Shown in pieces: positions 1 to 7,496 of a stretch of 38,263 nt of DNA. Below the pieces are notes generated by a model. The model did not search any database and was not told the origin of the DNA. It saw nothing but the letters and a program-made list of their open reading frames with translations. The stretch is from Bacteroidota bacterium (GTDB lineage: Bacteria; Bacteroidota; Bacteroidia; Bacteroidales; GCA-2748055), in contig JAHEEC010000033.1 of assembly GCA_024640885.1 (NCBI GenBank), forward strand, positions 1 to 38,263, given 5' to 3'. Each line of letters starts with the position of its first letter. Within the stretch, counting starts at the first letter, position 1. A program made the translations under genes and the position numbers.

Positions 1-201
1 GAGATCGTGGATGCCATTGACCTGCTTCCTTCCCAGATGGCCAGAATCTTCAGGATGAAATATTTTCAGGGGCAGAAGATCGCAGAGATCGCCAATCATC
101 TTTCCATTTCCGAGAATTCGGTGAAAACCCACCTTTCCAGGGGGAAAACAAAGCTCCGAAAAGAGCTGCTTCATCTTCAGGGATCATTTTTTGAAGAATA
201 A
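1..201 (+). CDS. ECF RNA polymerase sigma factor, C-terminal part
   Basis: The reading frame is open from base 1, so the gene begins outside the window; the last 66 codons are present. They carry sigma-70 region 4.2: a helix-turn-helix in which the stretch around KIAEIANHLSISENSVKTHL matches the DNA-recognition part that contacts the -35 element. The family directs RNA polymerase to a small set of promoters when released from its anti-sigma factor. The next gene, 62 bases downstream, is a FecR-type anti-sigma factor followed by a SusC with an STN signalling domain. This is the standard trans-envelope signalling set of Bacteroidota, so the likely target is the SusC operon. The family assignment is firm; the regulon is inferred from position. 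Confidence 0.93.
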   Translation, partial: EIVDAIDLLPSQMARIFRMKYFQGQKIAEIANHLSISENSVKTHLSRGKTKLRKELLHLQGSFFEE

Positions 202-263
202 TAATAAAAGTTGTCACCTGTTTTTACAACATCCGTGTCTTAGGGTTGTAAACGACGCATTGG
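202..263 (+). promoter_or_regulatory. sigma/anti-sigma intergenic gap with possible ECF promoter
   Basis: This 62-base gap separates the sigma and anti-sigma genes. It contains a short inverted repeat GTTGT...ACAAC and a following CGTGTC segment that could be the AAC-like and CGTC-like halves of an ECF-type promoter. The fit is loose and the spacing is not convincing. Autoregulation at this point is common in such pairs. This is a weak call. Confidence 0.25.
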
Positions 264-1442
264 ATGGCCCGCATCACCCCTGAGATTGATTTTGAGCTCA
301 TATGGAAAAAGAGACATGGTACTCTATCCCGGGATGAGAACCAAATGTTTGAGGCCTGGCTCATTGAGGATCAGAGGCACCTTGACTATTTCAATAAAAC
401 AGATCGGTTTTACAGGGAAGGTTCCGGATTAAACGGATCAACCATGGACCCCGGGGGGGCATGGAACCAGGTCTGGATGAAGATAAGGCTCAATGAAAGG
501 AGAAAAAAACGAAAACGGATAGCCACCCTTGCGTCTGCAGCGGCATCTGTGATCATTCTCACCACACTCTTTGTATTGTTACCCCATGGTCTCCGTACAG
601 GTCGTGACGTGATCCCTGCGATATCCCCTTCGATCCCGCCGGGCACAGACAAAGCCATGCTGATCCTGGATGACGGCTCCACCATTGATCTGTCATTGCA
701 AAAGGAACTATCCATCCAGTCAGGTGGAACCACCATTACGAGCAGGGGGACCTCCATCGAATACCAGCACCGGGAAGAAACAGGAGCGGCCCTGCTTAAA
801 TATAATATGCTGACCGTACCCCGGGGCGGGGAGTTTTTTATGACCCTGGCCGATGGCACCAGCGTCTGGCTTAATTCGGGTACCAGCCTCCGTTATCCTG
901 TTCAGTTCGCATCCGGGGCAAGAGAGGTGGAGTTGCTCGGAGAGGCCTATTTTGAGGTGGCAAGGGATGAGCAAAGGCCATTCCGGATCCTTTCCGGAGC
1001 GCAGGTTGTGGAGGTAATCGGGACCTCCTTCAATATCTCCTCCTATGCCGATGATGAGCAAATATCAACCACCCTTATATCGGGTAAGGTAAATGTATAT
1101 CTTACAGCGGACCCTGCAGTATCCCAGATCCTGACCCCCTCCCATCAAAGTGTATTCCACAAGACCAGCGGGCTACTGACCCAGGCAGAAGTGAATGCAG
1201 ATGAATATACCTCCTGGAAAGAGGGCTGGTTCAGGTTCGAGGACCAGGACCTCTCGGAGATGATGAAAACCCTGTCAAGGTGGTACGATGTAAGTGTGAC
1301 CTTCGAGAACAAGGTGGCCATGAATCTTAAATTCACCGGAAACATCAGGAGGTACGAAAATTTTGAAAAGATCCTGGAAATCATTGAGAGAACCAAGGAG
1401 GTTGAATTTGAGATAACGGATAAACAAATTATAATCAAATAG
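264..1442 (+). CDS. FecR family anti-sigma factor
   Basis: This 392-residue protein is an inner-membrane anti-sigma factor expected to hold the upstream ECF sigma factor inactive until the outer-membrane transporter signals. Its layout fits FecR proteins of Bacteroidota: a cytoplasmic N-terminal sigma-binding segment (about 1-84), a basic stretch (residues 79-85) leading into one transmembrane helix (about 86-107), a periplasmic FecR domain (about 182-280, with VPRGGEF and LGEAYFEV as typical motifs), and a C-terminal DUF4974 region (about 320-390) that resembles an STN fold. The stop codon lies four bases before the SusC start, so the two are probably translated from one message. Length is normal for the family. 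Confidence 0.95.
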   Translation: MARITPEIDFELIWKKRHGTLSRDENQMFEAWLIEDQRHLDYFNKTDRFYREGSGLNGSTMDPGGAWNQVWMKIRLNERRKKRKRIATLASAAASVIILTTLFVLLPHGLRTGRDVIPAISPSIPPGTDKAMLILDDGSTIDLSLQKELSIQSGGTTITSRGTSIEYQHREETGAALLKYNMLTVPRGGEFFMTLADGTSVWLNSGTSLRYPVQFASGAREVELLGEAYFEVARDEQRPFRILSGAQVVEVIGTSFNISSYADDEQISTTLISGKVNVYLTADPAVSQILTPSHQSVFHKTSGLLTQAEVNADEYTSWKEGWFRFEDQDLSEMMKTLSRWYDVSVTFENKVAMNLKFTGNIRRYENFEKILEIIERTKEVEFEITDKQIIIK

Positions 1443-1446
1443 AACA

Positions 1447-4400
1447 ATGCCCATTGGACCCCTGATAAAAATTCACAGATCCCTTGCCATGAGGATGGCA
1501 TTCCTGCTGATTTCTGTGAACCTTGTACAGATATCCGCCAATGCCTATTCACAGGGTGCCAGGCTGACCATTGAACTGAGGGATATGCCCGTGGAACAGG
1601 TACTCAATGAGATCATGCAGGTGAGTGAATTCAACTTCATCTACCGGTCCGACCTGTTTGACGGAACCCCTAATATCAGCCTGAATGTGAAAGAATCATC
1701 CATTGAAGAGATCCTGAACGAGTTCATCGTTCCCCTGGGATATGGATACGAGCTGGATGATAAAACTGTCATATTCCGGAAAAGGAGGACTCCGCCACCT
1801 GCCGCCGGGAAGGTCTCCCGGCAACCCACAAGGGAGGTGACCGGTACGGTGAAGGATGCCAGCGGGGCACCTGTGACCGGGGCAAATGTGGTTGTGAAAG
1901 GGACCACCATCGGGACCAGTACCGATCTGGAAGGCAGGTTCGTGCTCCAGGTGCCCCTGGAGGCGAAGACACTGATCATCTCCTTTGTGGGCATGCTCAC
2001 CCAGGAGATTGAGATCATGGACAACGTAACCTTTTACGTGGTCATGGACCAGGGCGACGTGGCCATCGACGAGGTCATCGTGGTGGGTTATGGCACCCAG
2101 AAGAAAAGTGATATTACCGGTGCGGTCTCTTCGGTGGATAAAACACGGATCGAAGAGATGGTGAGCACCGATGTGACGCAGATGATCCAGGGGGCCGTGG
2201 CAGGATTGACGGCCATGTCCACCTCGGCCGGAGCCGAACAGACAGATGATAACTCCCTCATCCTGATCAGGGGCAGGAACTCAATCACCGCCAGCAATAA
2301 ACCCCTCTTTGTACTGGATGGCATTCCTTATGAAGGGGACATCGGAGACCTCAATCCAGGTGATATTCTCTCCATAGAGGTGCTGAAAGATGCCTCCTCA
2401 GCTGCCATCTATGGCTCCCGGGGGGCCAATGGAGTGATCCTGATCACCACCAGGAAAGGAGCGGTAGGGCGTACAAAGATCGTCTACGATGGTTATTATT
2501 CCATCCAGCAGGTGGCTAACTTTCCCGATGTAATGAACGGCGAAGAATATTACGAATACAAAAAGAACTGGGTGGAAGAGGGCACCGACCCGGGGGATGA
2601 CGACGCGGCGCTGAGTGACTCAGAGCGGGAGGTGTATGAAAGCGGGGACTGGACCGACTGGAGGGAGGTGCTGCTGCGCACGGGAGAAAGCCACAGGCAC
2701 AACCTGAGCCTCTCAGGGGGCACCAAATCCATTAACTGGCTGGCCAGCACCTCCTACCTGAAGATCAAAGGAATTGCACTGAATGATGAATATTCGAGAC
2801 TGACCAGCAGGTTGAACCTGAGTGCGGATATCACCGACTGGTTAACGGTTGGAACTTCCACACAGCTGACCTTCAGCGACAAAAGCGGGGACAGCCCCTC
2901 ATTCAGTGCGGTTTTCAGGATGAGTCCCCTGGTGAGGGCCTACAATGAGGATGGGACGGTCAACATCACCCCCCTGCCTGACAATCCCCTGAAAAAAAGC
3001 CCTCTGGAGGATATCCTCTATGCGGATGTAAATAAGACTTACCAGGCACTCTCCAACAATTACCTGGAGATTAACTTTCCCTGGGTGAAGGGTCTCTCCT
3101 ACAGGCTTAATGCCGGGGTTCGGTTCACCTCCTTTGAAAAGGCCTATTATGCAGGCATGAATACAGTGCAGGGACAACTGGTAAACAGCGAAGGTTCCAT
3201 CACAAGGGGACCCGGTATCTCCTATACCCTTGAGAATATAGCAACCTACAGGCGGAAATTCGGAAAACATTCCCTCTTCCTCACGGGGCTTTATGGCTAC
3301 GAAGGGAAAAAGACCGACATATCCACCACCTATGCCAAGGGATTCCCCAATGATCTCATGAAGTGGTATGGCATCCCGCAGGCTTCTTTGGTGGAATCCA
3401 CCTTCGATTATGAGGAGGAATACCTCATCTCCCAGATGTTGCGGGTCAATTACGGTTATGACAGCCGTTACCTGTTAACCCTGACAGCTCGAAGGGATGG
3501 TTTTTCGGGGTTCGGACGGAACACCAAATGGGGGATATTCCCCTCCATCGCCCTGGGATGGAACCTGGCTGATGAAGATTTCTTCCCCTTCAGGGAGGTG
3601 ATGAACGTCCTGAAGCTCCGGTTCTCCTATGGAGAGAACGGGAACCAGGCCGTGACACCCTACCAGACCATTGACAGGCTTGCCATCTTCAATTATGTAA
3701 ATGGATCGGCCACAGCGCCGGGATATATCCCCAGTGACATGGGCACCCCTGACCTGGGATGGGAATCCACCCGGTCCATGAACATCGGATTTGATTATGC
3801 CTTTTTGAAATCCAGGATCAACGGTGACTTTAATATATACAACAACGACACCTATGATCTGCTGCTTGAGAGAAGCATCTCGCCGGTTCACGGGGATGAC
3901 AGGATCTACCAGAATGTGGGGAAAACAAACAACCGGGGCATCGAACTTACCGTCAACTCCACCAACATCAGGAAAACCTATTTTTCCTGGTCCAGCAGTG
4001 CCAATATCTCTCTGGCTAAAAATAAGATCGTGGAGCTCCAGTATGGAGATCAACTGGATGACCTCTCCTCCAGGCTCTTTATCGGGGAGGCCATCACCTC
4101 CAACTACGACTACAGGATTGCAGGAGTGTGGCAGCTGGGTGAAGAGGAACAGGCTTTGCGCCACGGGGGTGCCCTTCCCGGGTATGCAAGGTATGAGGAT
4201 GTGATGCGCGATTCTTTACTGACACCCGATGACCGGACGATTATCGGGCATACCGACCCCAATATTTCCTGGGGCATCACCAATACCTTCAGGTACAAGA
4301 ATATCTGGCTCTCCGTTTTCATCTACGGGATGCACGGGCTCACCAAACCAAATCCCCTGAAACATGCCAATGTGTTTATTATCAGGAACTGGTGGACGCC

Positions 4401-4701
4401 CGATAACCCCACCAATGACATGTGGGACAAGGACGACCGGATGGCCAACGCCTACTGGGTAGACGGGGGGGTGGATATCTATGAAAGGGCCGGTTTCGTA
4501 AGGATCAAGGATATTTCGCTGAACTACAACCTGCCCCCGAAGGTCACCCGGTTCCTGGGAATGGAGGAGATGACCGTATATGTCAGCGGAAAGAATCTGT
4601 TTACAGCAACCAACTATGAAGGGATGGATCCCGAACTGGATACCCAGCGGGCTGTACCCCTTCAAAAAGAGTACCTTTTTGGTGTTAAAGTCACATTTTA
4701 A
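1447..4701 (+). CDS. SusC/RagA TonB-dependent transporter with STN domain
   Basis: This 1084-residue outer-membrane beta-barrel imports oligosaccharides with its SusD partner, driven by TonB. In order it has a signal peptide (about 1-36), an STN domain (about 38-112), a carboxypeptidase-regulatory-like beta-sandwich (about 130-200), a TonB-box-like segment DEVIVVGYG (208-216), a plug domain (to about 340) and the barrel, ending in an aromatic residue (VTF). The STN domain is the part that touches the periplasmic end of FecR-type anti-sigma factors, which agrees with the two genes immediately upstream. An alternative start at Met15 would give a tidier signal peptide. The imported sugar cannot be read from the sequence; operon context suggests an acidic polysaccharide fragment. 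Confidence 0.96.
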   Translation: MPIGPLIKIHRSLAMRMAFLLISVNLVQISANAYSQGARLTIELRDMPVEQVLNEIMQVSEFNFIYRSDLFDGTPNISLNVKESSIEEILNEFIVPLGYGYELDDKTVIFRKRRTPPPAAGKVSRQPTREVTGTVKDASGAPVTGANVVVKGTTIGTSTDLEGRFVLQVPLEAKTLIISFVGMLTQEIEIMDNVTFYVVMDQGDVAIDEVIVVGYGTQKKSDITGAVSSVDKTRIEEMVSTDVTQMIQGAVAGLTAMSTSAGAEQTDDNSLILIRGRNSITASNKPLFVLDGIPYEGDIGDLNPGDILSIEVLKDASSAAIYGSRGANGVILITTRKGAVGRTKIVYDGYYSIQQVANFPDVMNGEEYYEYKKNWVEEGTDPGDDDAALSDSEREVYESGDWTDWREVLLRTGESHRHNLSLSGGTKSINWLASTSYLKIKGIALNDEYSRLTSRLNLSADITDWLTVGTSTQLTFSDKSGDSPSFSAVFRMSPLVRAYNEDGTVNITPLPDNPLKKSPLEDILYADVNKTYQALSNNYLEINFPWVKGLSYRLNAGVRFTSFEKAYYAGMNTVQGQLVNSEGSITRGPGISYTLENIATYRRKFGKHSLFLTGLYGYEGKKTDISTTYAKGFPNDLMKWYGIPQASLVESTFDYEEEYLISQMLRVNYGYDSRYLLTLTARRDGFSGFGRNTKWGIFPSIALGWNLADEDFFPFREVMNVLKLRFSYGENGNQAVTPYQTIDRLAIFNYVNGSATAPGYIPSDMGTPDLGWESTRSMNIGFDYAFLKSRINGDFNIYNNDTYDLLLERSISPVHGDDRIYQNVGKTNNRGIELTVNSTNIRKTYFSWSSSANISLAKNKIVELQYGDQLDDLSSRLFIGEAITSNYDYRIAGVWQLGEEEQALRHGGALPGYARYEDVMRDSLLTPDDRTIIGHTDPNISWGITNTFRYKNIWLSVFIYGMHGLTKPNPLKHANVFIIRNWWTPDNPTNDMWDKDDRMANAYWVDGGVDIYERAGFVRIKDISLNYNLPPKVTRFLGMEEMTVYVSGKNLFTATNYEGMDPELDTQRAVPLQKEYLFGVKVTF

Positions 4702-4714
4702 TTCGTGCGGGAAG

Positions 4715-6451
4715 ATGAAAAGAAGAAAGTATATATGGATGGTTCCGCTGGTGGGTATATTTATGGCTGGGTGCTCTGAAGATTACCTGACCGAACAACC
4801 TCCACACCTGCTGACTGCAGAAACCATCTATACCAGCCTGGATGGTTTTGAGGCAGGACTCAATGGCCTCTATGCCCTGGTCAGAAAAGAGAGGGAAGGG
4901 CTCAGCACCTCTTCCACGCTGGTGGCAACCCTGATGATGACAGGCACCGACAATGTCTTCTCCAATTCAAAATCTGCCATGGCCGAGCCCAGTTATAACT
5001 GGCTGCTGAACAATCCAAACGCCAACGGATATTCGGAGATTTTCCTCTGGCTCTACCAGACCATCAATGCAGCAAACACAATCGTGCAGCGAGCCGGGAA
5101 TCCGGAAGTGGAGTGGCATGGCGATGAGAACAAGAACCGGGTGATCGCAGAGGCCAGGGCCATCAGGGGCTGGGCTTACAGGCACCTGACCTATTTGTGG
5201 GGGGATGTCCCCCTCAAACTGGATGAGTCCACAGGCTCCAATATTATTACTGATTTTGAGCGGACCCCCATTGCCGAAGTGAGACAACTGATGATCGCTG
5301 ACTGGACCTTCGCAGCAGAATACCTTGATATAGAACCCTCCCGGCGGGGCAGGATGACAAGGGGGGTGCCCATGACCTACCTGGCTGAGATCTACCTGGC
5401 CATTGGAAATCCCGACTCGGCCCTTTACTGGTCCGGCCTGTGCATCGATATTCCCCAATATCAGCTGATCACGAACAGGTACGGGATCAATCAAAACAAA
5501 CCGGGGACCCCTTTTACCGATATGTTCCTGCCGGGGAACAGTGACCGCACCGAGCGGAACTATGAATCACTGTGGACCCTCCAGTGGGAGCTGAATGTTT
5601 CAGGGGGCGGCGATAACCTGATGCGAAGGGAGATGGGGGGAAAATATGACAGGTGGAGTTATGATACCGACCAGGGAGGCAAAAGCCGGTTTGCCATCAC
5701 CGAGGAGCGGGGAGGTAAGGGTCTGGGCTATATCCTTCCCACCTCCTATGCCCTGCAGCTCTATCCAGGCTCCTCAGAGGATGAGCTGCAGGACGAAAGG
5801 GGTTCAGCATTTGCCCTGGCCCGTTACTTTATCCTGAGCGACGGGGATGTGATCTCCAGGGAACTGAACACATACTATGAGAGGCCCTGGCAGATCGGGG
5901 ACACTGTCTGGTTTGCTCCCGGGTCAGGACAATCAGCAGGAAATCCTTATACCTCAGGGGGATATGATTTTGACAGCCTGGTGGATGGGAGGAACAAGAA
6001 TGACTGGCCCTATTCACTGAAATGGGCACAGTCCGATCCGGACCTGGCTTCCGGTAAAACCCAGCACAACGACCAGGTATACCTTCGCCTGGCCGAGACC
6101 ATCCTGCTCAAGGCGGAAGCCCTTTACAGGCTTGGCAGGAACCAGGAAGCAGCGGCAGAGATCAATAAATTGAGGGAAAGGGCCAACGGATTTAAAATTA
6201 CATCCACCAATGTCAACCTTGACTTTATCCTGGAGGAGCGTTCCCGTGAATTATTGATGGAGGAGCATCGCAGGTATACCCTGCTCCGCTTTGGAGGGAT
6301 GACCTTCTATGAGCGTACCAAGCTGTATAACGCCGACAAGGGGCTTTGCAACAACCTGATGCCCAGGGATTCACTGCTGGCCGTCCCTCAATCGGTCATC
6401 GATGCGAACCTGACAAACCCCATGCCCCAGAATCCCGGATTTGTGGATTAG
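4715..6451 (+). CDS. SusD/RagB nutrient-binding outer-membrane lipoprotein
   Basis: This 578-residue surface lipoprotein captures glycans and acts as the lid of the SusC pore. I chose the ATG at 4715 because it starts a clear lipoprotein signal (MKRRK, hydrophobic core, lipobox ending at Cys20); longer frames overlap the end of susC and add a non-signal leader. The segment AEARAIRGWAYRHL followed by WGDVPL is the hallmark of the N-terminal SusD TPR region, and the C-terminal half (from about residue 300) fits the RagB/SusD domain. It lies 13 bases after susC, as expected for an obligate pair. Substrate specificity is unknown. Confidence 0.95.
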   Translation: MKRRKYIWMVPLVGIFMAGCSEDYLTEQPPHLLTAETIYTSLDGFEAGLNGLYALVRKEREGLSTSSTLVATLMMTGTDNVFSNSKSAMAEPSYNWLLNNPNANGYSEIFLWLYQTINAANTIVQRAGNPEVEWHGDENKNRVIAEARAIRGWAYRHLTYLWGDVPLKLDESTGSNIITDFERTPIAEVRQLMIADWTFAAEYLDIEPSRRGRMTRGVPMTYLAEIYLAIGNPDSALYWSGLCIDIPQYQLITNRYGINQNKPGTPFTDMFLPGNSDRTERNYESLWTLQWELNVSGGGDNLMRREMGGKYDRWSYDTDQGGKSRFAITEERGGKGLGYILPTSYALQLYPGSSEDELQDERGSAFALARYFILSDGDVISRELNTYYERPWQIGDTVWFAPGSGQSAGNPYTSGGYDFDSLVDGRNKNDWPYSLKWAQSDPDLASGKTQHNDQVYLRLAETILLKAEALYRLGRNQEAAAEINKLRERANGFKITSTNVNLDFILEERSRELLMEEHRRYTLLRFGGMTFYERTKLYNADKGLCNNLMPRDSLLAVPQSVIDANLTNPMPQNPGFVD

Positions 6452-6488
6452 AACAGGATGAACAATGGCTATATTAGACAATAAGCAT

Positions 6489-7487
6489 ATGAGACACAGC
6501 ATTTCCCGCATCATGATCATCTTCATGCTCATGGCCCCATTCCTGAACCTCCCCTCTCAGGGGCACCCCGATCATGATGGCCGGCTTCCCCTGCCGGTCA
6601 TGGCGGGTGACTGGACCTCGGCCAACGGCAACCTCTCGGCCAGGATCTTCCTGGGTGAGGACAGCACCTACAGGTGCCTGATCGTCCGCGACCTTTTCAG
6701 CCTTGAACCTCCCCTGGCCACACTTGTTGGTGAGGAGAGGGACCAGGTGCTTTACCTCCAGGGGGAGGGTTGGAAAGGTGAAGTCCGGGAGCAAAACCTG
6801 CTGCTGGAACATGGAGATGAGATCATAGAATTGAATGCATTCTCCAGGGTGTCCCCCTCGCTGAATGAATCCCCTCCTCAGGGTGCCGTGATCCTGTTTA
6901 ACGGTACCGGCCTGGAGGCTTTTGGAAAGCTGGAACCGAAACAATGGCTGGTCCCATCGGGTCCGGCAGATGGTTGGAAGGTGGTTCCGGGGGGTATGGA
7001 AGCGGTTCCCGGGAGCGGATCCATTGTCACCACCAGGCAATTCGGGGACATTTTCCTGCATGCCGAATTCAGGTTGCTGGGAGCCCCGACCAACGGGGGG
7101 ATCTACCTGCAGTCAAGGTATGAAGTGAACATCAAGGATTCCTTTGGCCAGACAGAAGGTGCCCCATGCGGTGCCCTTGGCAATGTGCTTGAACCCGGAA
7201 TCCCAGTACCCACAATGAATATGGCTTCCCCACCCATGTGTTGGCAAACCTTTGACATTGAATTCAGGGCTCCCCGTTTTGATCCTTCTACCGGGGAAAA
7301 GACCGAAAATGCAAGGATCACACTTCTGTATAACGGGGTTATGATCTATGATGATGTGGAAATCCAGAAACTGAAGGGTGCTGCAGGCAGACTGGGAGAA
7401 GCTCCCCGGGGGCCCCTTTATCTCCAGGAACACGGAACCGCTTACCAGTTCAGGAACATCTGGATCGTTGAGAGAGAAGCTGAATAA
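6489..7487 (+). CDS. DUF1080 / 3-keto-disaccharide hydrolase family protein, secreted
   Basis: The C-terminal ~200 residues match DUF1080, a concanavalin-like jelly roll now named 3-keto-disaccharide hydrolase in domain databases. Typical motifs are VILFNGTGLE near the start, TNGGIYLQSRYEVNIKDS in the middle and a late LYNG. I prefer the start at 6489, which gives a signal peptide (MRHSISRIM plus hydrophobic core); a start at 6465 would add eight residues. Between the signal and the DUF1080 domain lies an extra ~100-residue beta-rich segment (about residues 25-120) that I do not recognise. Members act on glycosides oxidised at C3, so a partner oxidoreductase is expected; two Gfo/Idh/MocA genes lie at the far right of the window. 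The exact reaction here is inferred. Confidence 0.85.
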   Translation: MRHSISRIMIIFMLMAPFLNLPSQGHPDHDGRLPLPVMAGDWTSANGNLSARIFLGEDSTYRCLIVRDLFSLEPPLATLVGEERDQVLYLQGEGWKGEVREQNLLLEHGDEIIELNAFSRVSPSLNESPPQGAVILFNGTGLEAFGKLEPKQWLVPSGPADGWKVVPGGMEAVPGSGSIVTTRQFGDIFLHAEFRLLGAPTNGGIYLQSRYEVNIKDSFGQTEGAPCGALGNVLEPGIPVPTMNMASPPMCWQTFDIEFRAPRFDPSTGEKTENARITLLYNGVMIYDDVEIQKLKGAAGRLGEAPRGPLYLQEHGTAYQFRNIWIVEREAE

Positions 7488-7496
7488 CAGGACGGC

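Noticed and set aside
3475-4164. Long open frame on the - strand (229 codons)
   Set aside because: It is antisense to the SusC barrel region and is Gly/Val-rich without recognisable motifs.
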